Assembly: GCA_022702705.1 (NCBI GenBank)
Contig: CM040427.1
Location: forward strand, 19,863,625 to 19,927,624
Length of the DNA: 64,000 nt
Direction: 5' to 3'
From: Papilionanthe hookeriana x Papilionanthe teres
Lineage: Eukaryota; Streptophyta; Magnoliopsida; Asparagales; Orchidaceae
Shown here: piece after piece, positions 47,670 to 61,200 of the stretch
Layout of the letters: every line of letters begins with the position of its first letter
Numbering within the stretch: the first letter of the stretch is position 1
Position numbers and translations under genes: made by a program
Notes under the pieces: model-generated
What the model saw: the letters and a program-made list of their open reading frames with translations, nothing else
What the model was told of the DNA's origin: nothing
Databases searched by the model: none

Positions 47670-48849
47670 GGTGACATAGTTTTATGTATGGGCCAAATAA
47701 TCTTTAGATTTGGGGAGAGCGACTCTAACAAGTCTATTTTGAGCTATGTTTTTCAATATTTTTGGTTCTAATTAATAAATCAATTTCGGAGAAGGGTGAA
47801 ATTATGATTTAGGTGAATTTAATTGATTCACAGCCATGAGGGGAGTTTATGTTGACGCTTGGGAGTGGTGCCTCATAATTTTATTGTGCATTTTTTTTTT
47901 ATTTAATTTAATGTCAAATTGCACAAATTTTGTTGTCTAAAAATGGGGTTGCAAATTGGACAGTTTGACCAATCATGAATATTTATTTGAATTTAAAGGT
48001 TTTTTTTAAAAAAAAAAAATTATGATTATTTGAACTCCTATTTAAATAAACTAATGGTTAAATTGAAGATTTAGATGAGATATACTCAATAATATCAAAA
48101 TATATTCAATTTACCTCTAAATAAGCCTAAATTAAGCATCTCAGTGATTTTTGAATCTTCTACATTTATGATCAAAAGAAGCATATTGGAGGGTGAAATT
48201 TAACAAGACTAAGATGAGCAATTTTGAAAATATTAAAGCACTTAATTGTTAAAAGAATTATTTATGATTAAGGAAATCAAGATAAATCTTCTAATAAGAA
48301 TGTTTTAAGCTCTTTGGTTAAATTTATTAAGATGTTATTTACAAATAACATCATTCTTCAAGTAAAGGGATTTAAACTCACTTAAAATTTGGGAGAACCT
48401 GAGTGCTTTAGAATTATATAGTTTTATAGTATTCAATGTAAAAAATTACTACTGGCAAATTATTATCACCCAATTATGACTGTTTATGATTGTTTGATCG
48501 CTATCTCCTTATTATCCTTGCTAGAATTTCATTGGTCTATCGCTATCTAATAACTATTGTTCAGTTTGGAATCTTAACATATGTCACACTATTACGATCT
48601 CTTATTGACTTTAATATTCATAACATTAATGCACGCCAAAATCTTTGTATAAGATGGAAAAAAAAAAAAGAACATCTATACAAGCCATTTTATGTACAAC
48701 TAATGCTTATCATTGACATAATGAACACCATCTATAAATTTCATTGCATATCATGCCAACAACATTAACACAAAATCACTAATAACTTGATGCACATTGT
48801 AGAAACTCGAACTTGTGATGTCAACACCTAGTTTTATACTAGAGGTCTT
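47670..48849. other. AT-rich intergenic DNA, nothing recognised
   Basis: The only long frame, 92 codons at 48490-48768, is not similar to any protein I recognise. Confidence 0.4.
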
Positions 48850-49127
48850 ATGATCTGTTTGAGATAGTTGCAGCTGTTTGAATAAGCAGATTTAAAGCTA
48901 CTGTAGAAAAAACTCTTTTTCAAAAATGTATGGTAGCTATTATTTTATTTTCAAAAAGTAAGACCACAGTTTTTTGGTAACTACCAAACTTTAACAACTC
49001 ATATTAAAAAAAAACAACTTTTGACCACATAAATTTCTAAAAAATAAAAAAAAGCAGTTTCCCAAACAGAACTGTGTTGGCGGTTTGAAAAGCAAAGCAG
49101 GCAGAAAATTATCCCAAACAAACTCTT
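48850..49127. mobile_element. MITE-like element with imperfect inverted ends
   Basis: The left end 'tgatctgtttgagatagttg' pairs with the reverse complement of the right end, 'gagtttgtttgggataattt'. The ~278-bp interior is A/T-rich with 'caaactttaac' words. The outer flanks do not give a clear target duplication. Confidence 0.5.
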
Positions 49128-49852
49128 AGTCTATTGTTTCCTCTAAATGGAAATTGATGGAATATGTCATGAATATTCTTTTGAAGATGATTCTAATATC
49201 TCATTGCTCCTTCAATTTATGTCATGTAATCCATCATTGATAGTTCATTTTTGCTATATTATTGTAACGTCTTGAGCAATTATGAAGAAATACTTCATTT
49301 GTAATAAATAAAATATGCTAACGAAATTATTTTATCTTTAAAAAAAAATTATTTTGTAAATTTTCTTTTATCTATCTGTATGATGAATCTCTATAAAAAC
49401 TAAATCATCAAGGTCCATATATGTACATATCCCTCAATTTTTATGTATTTAAAAGTTTATAACACTTACATTTTGTATTTTTATTTTTATACAACCAAAA
49501 ATTTTCATATCACGTATAAAATAGCAATTTTAACTTTAAAAAAGTGAAATACACATTTCTATGTATAAATAATGACTATTGATGCATATTTGTAAAAATT
49601 GAAGTTTAGGTGTTTGATTTGTTGATATCTAATAACTGAGTGGCATGTAAATCTTTCAAACATTTAATACTCTTATTTTATTGCCTAAATATTTCATCAG
49701 ATAATAATTATAATAAAAATAATTTTAAATTTATTTTATAAATACTGAATGTATGTGATAATATTAATAGAGTAAAAAATAATAACTACTAACTTTAACA
49801 ATCCATCTTCCTATTGAGCCTGCATAGCATAACTTGGAGCTAAAAGGAGGAC

Positions 49853-49925
<73 letters not shown>

Positions 49926-51170
49926 GTGGCAATAAGTTCACTTGTTTAATGTTTATTAAAATAAAACAAAATAAACAAGTAACATCCATAAAATTTGAAA
50001 AATAAATATTTAAATGGTATTATGCACAAACAAGTAAGCATTAATGTACGATCACCATCGGCCATTGTCGCCACCGTCGACCGTCGTTGACACCCGCCGA
50101 TCGTCGTCTATCACCGTCAACCACCACCAACTATCATCGACATCCGCCGATCACCGTCGACCAACACTAACCAAGCAAGGTCAGTCAATGTTGTAACTTG
50201 GAAAATATCGTTACATTTTCTCATCTTTGGGACAAGGGGTTTCTGTTATCATCAAACTATGGTAGATTTTTACAATTGGGGCATACCTCATAGTTTTTTC
50301 ATGTAAAAACTTCTGGTGTCATTACTGGTTGTTTCACTTTCATCTGAGTATGTGTTGAATTCACGTATAACGTTAAGACAATAATTCATTACTCTACCGC
50401 CATGAATTTTCTAGCATGCATCAAAGTACATAAATACAAATTGGAGTGCTATGTATGCAAATTTTCAACCAAAAACAAGTGTACAAGGTGCCAATTTAAT
50501 CATTCTATCATGCAGGTTCGAGTTGGAGCATGAGATGGCATCACTGTTTCACCATCTATCATATGTAGTTGTCTGATTTTTATCATTCTTTTTTTACTTT
50601 AATATCACAAATGAATAATTTGTCTACTATGATATCCATATTAAGCCATCAATATTATTTGTGTAAAATAAATAATTTTATCATATTACATTTCCAAATC
50701 AACCGCAATTGTAATACATATTCTGCTGCTGCACTGCTACAAATTATCTTAATTAATGCATTACTAAAATTCATGGGCATGCCACAAGTATAAATATAAA
50801 TCAAAATATTTATTAATTAAAAAATCAAAAATAGATTGTTCGTGTTATTGCTATTTGATAAACTCTATCATGGTTGATAAGCAAAAAAAAAAATAATAAT
50901 AATAATAATAAAATCATTTTCCATTCATTTTTCTGAATTGCTACATTAGAAAATTAATAACAATCTCCGCATTTACATTTTCACAAAATTAGCAAATTTA
51001 CATATATAACAGGTGGAAAAGGCAGAGTTTCTTGTTATTATTTTTTTTCTTTAAAAAAAATGAGGATACATTCTTCTATGAAAAACAAAAATTTTGGAAT
51101 TTAGCATCAAAATCCGTGGCCAAAGATACGTTTTTTTTATATAGTAATACAAATTGCATTCATTCAAAGA
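49128..51170. other. Intergenic DNA with an (AT)n run and a CACCGTCGACC patch
   Basis: (AT)n of about 33 units lies at 49856-49922. 50050-50170 is a short patch of CACCGTCGACC/CGCCGATCGTCG words that stands out in composition. No gene was recognised; the 74-codon frame at 50569-50793 is probably chance. Confidence 0.5.
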
Positions 51171-51177
51171 AACCTAA

Positions 51178-51273
51178 AATTATTATTCCAAGTGGGCTCT
51201 AAATTTTATTTTTTCTATCAAAGCACAATTATTATTCCAAGTGGGCTCTAAATTTTATTGTTTCTATCAAAGC
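51178..51273. repeat. 49-bp-period direct duplication
   Basis: A 47-bp block starting AATTATTATTCCAAGTGGGC (51178) repeats at 51227 with one substitution. Confidence 0.9.
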
Positions 51274-51299
51274 TAGTGCTGAGGCAACTTTCCACCGAG

Positions 51300-52100
51300 A
51301 CCAAGGTTATTAAAACAAGACCGAATCAGCCAGTCGGACAGTGAACTGATAAGACTGTTGGTCTAGATGCTAGAAATAACCTGATTTTGAATACCGGAAC
51401 TGGAACCGGGGAAAACCTAGGTCAAATGATCGATCACAGTTTTTAATAACCATTTTTTTCGTTTTTCTTTTTCTGTTATTTATTATTTATTTATTTATTT
51501 ATTTTGAGATTGCATTGCATTTTTCTCATAAATGATTTAGTGAAAAAAAATATGAAAACTGTTTTATATTTTTATTTAAAACTATAAGATATGTTTGGGA
51601 TGATCATTATTATTTTTTGTATAAATCTAACATTTAATTGAGCTTATTTGATTTATTATACACAAAAAAAAAATGTGACTAATTTATATAGATAAATTTG
51701 TATAATTAAAATGAACTAAAATAGTGATATTTGATAATATAAGAGGTGTGTAGAGAAGAGATTTTGACTTTCAAGTTTAGTTAGATTTTTAATTAACTTT
51801 TATTTTGATCTCATTTACAATTTTTTTTAGATTACTAAATCTTGAAGAAAGGAAATATGAAATACAGGAATTCAAAGAAAAAACTATATATTTTTTTTAA
51901 TAAAATATATGATTACTCATTCAAATATTAAACATTTTTACATTTAAAATTATTAAATTTATTTTTGAGTTTTATATTTATAATATAATTTTAATCGGTT
52001 TTTTATTAATATTGATATACAATATATATTTATATCATATTTAATTAATTTTTATATTTATTATATGATCTGATTTAACACCAATCAAACCATTGAACCT
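51300..52100. mobile_element. Decayed 'ggttcaaccgg'-type non-autonomous transposon
   Basis: The left end contains 'accgaatcagccagtcggac' and 'ggaactggaaccgggg'. The right end contains 'caccaatcaaaccattgaac'. It is the same class as 46083-46990, A/T-rich inside, with no open frame. Confidence 0.35.
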
Positions 52101-52154
52101 TAAACCTTTCATTCCTCAACTTAATGTCCATTAAATTTTCACAACTTTGACTAA

Positions 52155-54602
52155 GGGTTTGTTTGGGGCAGCTGCAGTTTATTAGCTTATCAGCTGCAGC
52201 TTAGCTGCCCCAGGAAGCTACTGCTGGGAAGCTGACTGGTTGTTTATTTCATTTGTTTGAAAACAACTGTGTAGGAGCTGTTTTTGGATAAATGATCATT
52301 TTGTCCCTGTTTAGAAATATTTTTTTATAACAAAACTGTCGTAAACATATATTTGATACTTCAGAAGCAGAAATTCACTTCAGAATATTACAAAAATTTA
52401 GACACACATCTCACTTAGCAGAGAGTACCAAAAGTGTCAAAAAATAAAATATTATTAAAATTACAATTAATATAATAATTATATTCTTCTTAACATGTAG
52501 ACAGTGTGTCTCGTGCAGAGTTTGTGATTGAGAAATATTCTTTTCTAGTCATATGAATGCCCAAGAGATATTAGTACTAAATTTCAGTAACAAAGCATGA
52601 TATAATTTAAAAATGTCTCCTAACATCGAGCATAAAAAAGATAGCAAAGATGACGTGTTGTCATTTCTCACAATATTTTTCTAATTATATGCCCAAGAGG
52701 TATTAGTAGTTATGCATGATATGCCGCCACAATAATTTTTGGATGCTATCTATTTCACTGTCTCACTGTAATGTGTGTATGTGATTGAAAATGTGTTTTT
52801 TTAATCATATGAATGCCCCAAGGGGTATTAGTACTAAATTTCAGAAACAAAACATGATATAATTTAAAAATTGTTTCTTATGAGTGAACATAAAAAAAGA
52901 TAGCAAAGATGATATGTTACTCTTTCTCACAATATTTTCTCATTATATGTCGCGAGAGGTATTAATAGCTATGTATGATATGCTTTCATAATAATTTTAT
53001 GAAGCCATCTATTTCACTGCCTCAATTCATAGATTGTGTGTGATTGAAAAGTATACTTTTCTAAGCATAAGTTTATAAAAATATGTTTGGATGAGCATGC
53101 TCAAAACAAACCACAGCTTATATGTTTCCTAGCAATGAACATAAAAAAGATGACAAAGATGATATATTGTCCTTTCTCAAAATATTTTCTCATTATATAC
53201 CCCAAGAGGTATCACTAGCTATGCATGATATGTTGTCACAGTAATTTTCTAATGTCATCTATTTCACTACCTCACTTCGGAGTGTGTAATTGAAAAATAT
53301 GCTTTTCTAATAATAAGAATGCTCTAAGGGGTATTAGTACTAAATTTGAGAAACACAACATGATATAGTTTAAAAATATTTCCTCATAGTGAGTATAAAA
53401 AAGATGACAAATATGATATGTTGCCCTTTCTCACAATATTTCTCATTATATGCCCCAAGAGGTATCAATAGCTATGCATGATATGTTGTCACAATAATTT
53501 TTCTGACACTATCTATTTTGTTGATTCACTGCAGAGTGGGTGTGATTAAAAAATATGCTTCACTAATTATATGAACACCCTAAGGGTATTAGTATTGAAT
53601 TTCAGAAACAAATCATGATATTTTATATATGTTTCATATGAGAATAACAAAGATGACAAAGATGATATGTTACTCTTTCCCACAATATTTTTGTATTATA
53701 TGCCCCAAGTAATATTTGTAACTATGGCTGATATGTTTTCACAATAATATTTTGTGAGTATCTATTTCACTGCTTCTCTTCATAGATTGTGTGTGTGATT
53801 GAAAAATATACATTTCTTCATAATAATATCTTAAATGGTATTAATACTAAATTTCAATAACAAAACATGAAACCCTACATATGTTTCATACCAGTGACAA
53901 TAAAAATAATGTCGAAGATAATATTTTATTTATCACAATATTTTTTCATTATATGCCCTAAGAGGTATCAATAGTTATGCATTATGCTTTCACAGTAATT
54001 TTCTAAATCTATCTATTTCATTGCTTCATTTCCTAGATTATGTGTACAAAAATATGTTTTTTTGTCATAAAAATGCCCCGTATTAGTACTGAATTTCAGT
54101 AACAAAGCATAAAATTCTACATACATTTCCTAACAGTGAGCATAAAAATGATGGCAAAGATGATTTGTTTCCACTTCTCACAATGTTTTCTTATTTATCC
54201 CCCAAATAATATTAGTAGCTATGCATATGCTCTCTTCAAAATATTTTTCTCATTATCCATTATATCAAACTAGAGCACCATCACCAGATAGAAGCACCAA
54301 ACCAAAAAAACACAGTCAAATCCATACAGCACAAATCCACAAAATACAAAATATCACAAAAAAAGGATAGGTTAACAGAAGAAGATGATGTTTGAATCGA
54401 TGGGTTAAAATTACGAACGCACCGTCAGAACAAGGGGCATGCACGTAAAAGTTACGAGAAAAAATGTAGGCCGCCTAGTCAACCCCACAGCCCTCATTTA
54501 GCAAAACGTAGCAGCCACTGCAACTGAAACTCTTACCCCGAACGACAAGTGATGTATGGCCCCCTAACACTCCATGCGAAAAACCCCACCCCAAACAAAG
54601 CC
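52155..54602. mobile_element. Tourist/Harbinger-like element carrying a tandem-repeat array
   Basis: Terminal inverted repeats are GGGTTTGTTTGGGG on the left and GGCTTTGTTTGGGG (inverted) on the right. A TAA target duplication flanks it (52152-52154, 54603-54605). TWA duplications and GG-starting ends are typical of PIF/Harbinger (Tourist) elements. At 2448 bp it is long for a MITE. It encodes no transposase. Its core, about 52490-54260, is a tandem array. A subterminal palindrome of GCAGCTGCAG words lies at 52170-52215. Confidence 0.8.
52490..54260. repeat. About seven diverged ~255-bp tandem repeats
   Basis: The anchor 'gtgtgattgaaaaatat' recurs at about 52524, 52780, 53037, 53285, 53541, 53793 and, decayed, 54040. 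Within each unit the order is conserved: 'attagtactaaatttcag.aacaaa.catgat', then 'agcataaaaaagat..caaagatgat', then 'ttctcacaatatttt', then 'tatgccccaagaggtat', then 'agctatgcatgatatg', then 'catctatttcactg'. Units differ by many point changes, so the array is old. Confidence 0.85.
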
Positions 54603-54605
54603 TAA

Positions 54606-55212
54606 GTTATTTTAAAGAAAAACAAACTTATATTTACTTCTAGTTTGCTTTATAAAATTGAGAAAAAATAAATTGTTGTTTTGCTTAGTTTAAAATAAAT
54701 AAGAGAGCTTACAATTTTGTATTTGATTCAAAGAAACAATATATTATTGTAAAACATGCTTAGCAATTGTTAAGGTACCGACCAGTAGCTGCAACAAATG
54801 CTCTGCCATCGAGCGAAGGCAGCAACAGATAAGACTAGCGTAGTTGAAAACGCTTAGACAACATTTTTTTTAACCAAACCCCGAAAGTTTAAAAATAAAT
54901 ACATTGAATTTATTTTACGTTAAAAAAACAGGGAACCAAACAGCACACCATTATGTTAACCCCTAGAGTCATTCTTCCTCTGCAACCTATCACTTGATGC
55001 ATAATTATCAGAACCCAAATCAACATAAAATGCTACGCAAAGAAGGCATAGACATAAGATTACTGTCAAAATGTTAGCAGAGTGCGTAGTTTCATGACAT
55101 TTAAAAAATAATAATGTTCAATTAAGAGTTGAATTTCCTAAGAATAACTTTTGCGATGCAAGGACCGATTCATCATAAGTCTAATAGAAACACAGCCACA
55201 TTACTCTCTCTT
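54606..55212 (-). other. Downstream region and likely 3' UTR of eL38
   Basis: On the minus strand this follows the eL38 stop codon. An AATAAA (plus-strand TTTATT at about 54909) is a possible polyadenylation signal about 300 nt after the stop. No other gene was seen. Confidence 0.4.
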
Positions 55213-58200
55213 TCACAGGTCCTGCACACTCAAACCTGCAAAATTAAACATATAAAATTAAAAAACATGAAGCTGATGAAAGAGGTAAGGAAACACACAC
55301 ACACACACACACTCACATGTAGCATTTAAACTTTGATAACTTGCTTATATGACACTAGTGTTATTATTATGCATGAAAAGATATTTATTTTACTTTAAAA
55401 TATCACTATTAGTGATATATTTTATGTGATGTTAAAGAAGAAAATATTAAAATCTAGGTGTGAGATATGTAGACACAAGAATTATGTGCTATGTATGTAA
55501 ATCACCCCAAAAGAATATCATCATATATTTCCTAACCATTTAAGGTTAACTAACAAGGATCTTATAGCGGGGGGAATTTTTTTTAAAATTTATGTCCATA
55601 ACTTTACTAAAACAAGCAATACAATCCTTAAGAAGCATGCATAATTTTACATAGCATTTTTATCCAAATATTATGTAAAGAAATAATTAATAACACAAGA
55701 AAATTGTAAAATTTATAACCAAAGCTTTCACAAAAGGTAAATGGAAGACCAAAAGTATACTACAGCAACTATTAAATAACAGAATGAATGCCATATCAGT
55801 AAGTTACCAGGAGGAAGAGATTGTTTGAGCTTATCAGCCTTCTCAGAATCAAACACACAGAGCGTGTAAAGATACTTTGCACATCTGACTTTGAACTTCA
55901 CAACACTTTTGCTCCGTTTAATCTTTACAGAGCGAGCATCCTTCCTTCTAGCTGTGAGAAGGAAATCCTTGATCTCATGGATCTGCTTCGGCTGTGCCAA
56001 CAAAACAAGTAAACTTCAAGACATCTCTGAAAATGTTATGTCACTTGTATACAATTGGAGTGGAAAAGTAAAAGAAAGCTCAAATACCACAATAAACGAA
56101 GTATTATTTTCCACATGACCACTTAATTCTTGCAGCTGTGAATATATCATATATGAAAAGAGGAATAAGAAAATAACCACCTCTGACGATGCAAAGGTGG
56201 AGCATATTTTAATACAACAACAAAACCTTTATCCGACTAAGTGGAGTCGGTTACATGAATACTTTTTTTCCATTGCTTCCTATTTAGTGTCATATTGATT
56301 TAATTCTAATGAATTAGGATCATTTTTTATACAATATGCCCAAGTCTTCCTAAGTCTACCTCTGCCTTTCTTAACATAAGTCGGATTTAAAACATCTACT
56401 CTTTTAATCGGGTCAACAGATAGCCTACATTTAATGTGCCCAAACCATCTAAGACGTCTCTCTCTAATTTTGTCCGTCACTAGAGCCACACCAAGCCTAT
56501 CACAAATATATTCATTTCGCATTTTGTCTCTTAACTATAAAACCACTCATCCACCTAATCATTCTCATCTCTACAACACATACCTTAGTTTTACGCTTCT
56601 CTTTTAAAGACGAACAATCAGTGCCATACTGCATTGCAGGACTCATCACCATCTTATAAATTTTCCTTTCGGTCTAAGGGGTACTTTTCTATCACACTGG
56701 AGCATATTTTAATACTAGTTCTAATTCTGTAAATTGAAATGAGAAGGAAATATATAGCACAGCCATATTAAGCTAAGAATAAGCAAATTGAGAGAATAGA
56801 TGGGGCATTCTTCTCAAGCATAAAATTCCCAAAGTTTTTAGAACTCGACTCCGAGTTCAATTCTTGGGTTTATCAGGGAGATAATTGAAAATATCTTCGA
56901 CACTGATCGCCATTGCTATATTGAGATCACTCAACAAGTCAAAATAGCGCAAACACTGTCACCAATCTTTTCATGACTGGAAACCGTTTAATAATTCTTA
57001 AGAGTTTGTGAGAATAGAGAATGGGGTTCGGCTAGTTAACCCGATTTACATGTTATTGAATAAGTATTTGGCCAATGCAAACACATGATCCCATACCCTA
57101 GGCCTGCTTGAGCTATGCATCAAAGTAGAGATCAAGTTGCAATTAAATACTTCAATCAGTTTGTCAGTTTTGGGTAAAAGGCGCAATTAAAAGTTAAGGT
57201 CATATCATATTTCTCCCATAAAGCTCACAAAAAATTACAATGAATTTGATATCACAAACAAATATTATTGTCGGAGGTATCTTATGAAGCCGACTAACTT
57301 CAAAACATAGATTATCAAAAATGATGGTGTTAGCCATCTTCCGATAAGATACAATATTAGTTATTTGAAAACCGATCGAGGCACACTAACATCAAATCTT
57401 TCTTCACTAAAGAGATAGTAAAAAATAATTATAATAAGATATTCCTAAATGTTGTTTGATATGGATGGTGTAGAGAACAGAATTTTGGGCCTGAATTTAG
57501 CGGATTGAGAAAAGGCATTACTATATAGAATATTTATACTCTTTGCATCTATGGCTGACATAATCAAATCGCCATGATCACCTAGTTTTAAAATTGCACA
57601 ATGACTATTGAGGCATTTTTTGCCTACAAGGCAAGACGTAAACCTTTAAAACGATATGCAAGATAAAAATCATATTAGCATCAAAATATGTAATAAATGC
57701 AACATACCAACATTCCAACATCAATTCATAATGTAAAAATTGTCATCCAAATATCAATGTAAAATAGGATGTCAAAGTAAGAATATAACAAGTAGAATTA
57801 AATTCAACACATAACATTGAGATTTTGCTCAAACATTTTTCAGACATTATTTGAAAATTATTTGTCCTTCCAAACGAGGTTTGGTCATGATTCAAAATAT
57901 TTTGATTAAAATCCAAACAAAATTTGATGGGCTCAAATAAGTTCTAGTAAGGTTATTTGATTCGATCAATGTTTACGTTTGAGCGAGATTAAATTAAAAT
58001 TTGAATATTATACTAAGATGTTCAGATTTATTATTTTGGCACTCAACATATCTTTTAGAATTGACTCATTTGAGCTATAGATTAAGCTCGAGGTGGACAT
58101 ATCTTAAAATTTAAAATTTAGAACAAGGATTTGTGTGCCTCGCATGACAAGCCATGAGGCACATGCAATATGGTCAAAAGTTTTTGACAATTATTAAGAC

Positions 58201-61200
58201 ACGCCTCATACTGCATAATTTTAAACCATATGATCATTATAGTTTAATCATGCCCCAAGTGAGCAACAATATCACACGAAAGTAAATGACATTTTAGGTC
58301 TGCATAATTGATTTCCCTTGAATAAATATCCTTTCTGAATCTGAAGGTTTCAAATATACTTACGTTAAATGTAATTTCTACATATGTTGCCAAAGTCTTC
58401 ATCATTAGCATACTATCCTTTAGGAGTTTTGAACCAAATAACTTTAGCCCAACGTGTGAAAAGTAAAATTGCTCTCTGACTTGGAGCATCTAAGAAACAA
58501 TTTAAGTTCCTAAGTCAATTTTTAAAAGAGAATGTACATTTTTGAAAGAGGAGTATCCAAGAAGCGTGCATCAAAGATAAGTTCTTTTGAGAGTACATAT
58601 AGTAGAAGGCATAATGATGGCCGAGTAGGACAAACTTCTTTTCATTGAATATTGCTCACATAAAGTTCATACATCATCTAATTCAATCTGTGGCTTATAC
58701 ACTCTAAAGATTTGCTTCCCTCTTGCATAAGCACTGTTACAATGACAATCATACCAGCATCAAATTCAACTTCAAAAATAATTTAGACATATGAAACCAT
58801 GAACACTAGTTGAAATTCAACTTTCCCTTCAACATGGAGAAGCTTGCTTCCTGCTCGTCACACCAATAAAATTTTCCATTCTTGAATCAATCAGTTAGTG
58901 GCAGCATGATAGCGTTAAATTTCTTATGAAATAGTAATAAAGCATAATGAGTCTATGAAAGCTTTGTACCACATGAATGTTTGAAAGTACAGGCCAATTC
59001 AGATTTTTTTTTTCATCTCCCCAAATAGCCTGGTCTCTAATAAGAAATCCTAAAAATAATATGAATTTACCAACAAATTCACATTTCCTTAAATTCAGGA
59101 ATATCTTCTCCATTTCAAGCGAAGCAAGGATCTACTTTTGATGCTCCAATTGATCTTTCTAAACTTTTCATATAATAAAATATCATTGAGTAATCTAAAG
59201 CAAATTGGTTGATGAAAGGCTTTATCAGTAGGTTCATTAAATGAATGAAAATGTTTGAAACATTACAAAGTCAAAAAGGCAAGACTTGCTATTCATAGAG
59301 ATCCTAGATTTGAAGCTATTTTTTTTTCTAATCTGTAGGCCAGATTTGAACTTGGCATTATCAGCTTTATAAAAGATGTGTGTGTCTTCAATTAAGTGTC
59401 TTCTAAGCATGCTACAAGGAAACAATGTTTTATAGTAACATTGGTGTATCCATGCATATCAACCTAGTTTCATCCTACAGTACCAACATCATAAATACGG
59501 AAAAAGGTTTGGGACTTACTCAAATTGTCTAGCAAGTAATTCATCCTTGATTCCTTTCAATATTGCTGTTTTGGGGCACATAAGATATTGTGGCCAATTT
59601 GATAGGCTCAAACCCGGGATTAAGTTAACTTGGTAATAATAGCAATTCAAGGAATGATTATTACTCGTAAATCTGAAAGCATTTAGCAAATTTTCCATAT
59701 TGAGTGGAATTGGTGCGGGGCTGGTGAAGTAAGCTATGGTGATCATGTGTCAGATTACTTCACTAATGTTTAATGCCTCCACAGAGCTCAATTCCAGAGA
59801 TGGTAACAAGTACAAGAGAGTCACCTTGTCAAAGCTTACGGGCAATTGAAAAGGTTGGGGCCAAATGTTCTCTCACACCATGGTGAGTCACATTCAAATC
59901 ACACTGTCACGACTGAACAATGAGAATGTGGCAAGCATCCATATCGACATCACAATGAACATTAGCCTAATAGATTTTCCTAATAAGCAGTTCTCCCCTA
60001 CATACTTTGGTAAGTTCCGTTTCATTTTTTTATCATTCCATTTTTAAGGGTTGCATATAATCTTTTGTAAGCAAGCTAAGGGCACTTCACGATGGATTTT
60101 GATACAATATTTTCACAAATACCACAATTCCATTACCAAATTCCTAAAATATTGCACAAAAAATCTAAAATATGAAATGGACTTGAGTCAAGTCTTCAGG
60201 CTTGGTGAGTAATAGACATTAAACAATACAAACAATTAGCTCTCTATCATCTCCTTAAAAAAATTCAGTGTCCTCCAAGGATTTGTCAAGAAATTGTGCT
60301 CGCTTTTTTACTTTAGTATTTCTCTCAACCATAAGATCTAGTGCCTTCCATTAGAAACTCATTAGATTTACGTCACATTTTACAAGAATAACAATGAATG
60401 GGATCAATATGATAGGTTTTTTTTCTTTAAATAGAAGTTGGGTTTTCTCAGCAAGCATAGAAGGGTCGAAGGTAGACCGCAGTGCAATGAGTTTGTAGAT
60501 CACATAGCCTAAATAAATTTGGCCTTAAACAAGCTATCATTTTGTACTTGATGATTGCTACTCTAATCTATGACTATGAAGAAACTAGTTCCAGTTCCCA
60601 TAAGTACTACTTTTAAAATAACGGCTTCAAAACAATCCCCTTATCAATTAAACAGCTAATTAATCACACAACAAATCCTTCAGACTATCAAGATATCGAG
60701 AAACCATCGCTTTAGTTTTTTGAGGTTGATATGAGCATTAAAGCAATAGATCTTTGTATACTCAATGATTGAATATCCCCGTTATTGATGGTGTTGGTAT
60801 TGATTGTAGAGGATTTGGTCATAATCAAACAAAAATAAGATTTCGTTCAACAACTTCTATAAACAAGTATAGGGCCAAGGTTTTGTACCTTCACGTCGAA
60901 GATGGGTTTGCAGCTGCTTCCATCAAGTTATTGCTCACCCCATGAGCTTATAAGCCACTAATTCTATTTATTAATCTTCAAAGATATCCAAGTGCTCAAA
61001 AAATATGCAATAAATTTAATCAAATCCAAACAAACTTCACTATTCATGCAACCATTATACAGAGGAGGAATATCAAACTTTAAGTTTGTATTTTTGGTAA
61101 CGCAAAATGGGAGGGTGTTGAGCATCCTAAGGGCCAAACAAGGCCCAAGTTTTGGCTTTGTTGTCTGAATCAAAATCAATTAAGTTTGGAGATAGAATTA

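Noticed and set aside
55728..56003. 91-codon frame MLAQ... as the complete eL38 protein
   Set aside because: Its first codons are intron, and its C-terminus after PPG runs into intron 2. The spliced frame gives exactly the expected 69 residues.
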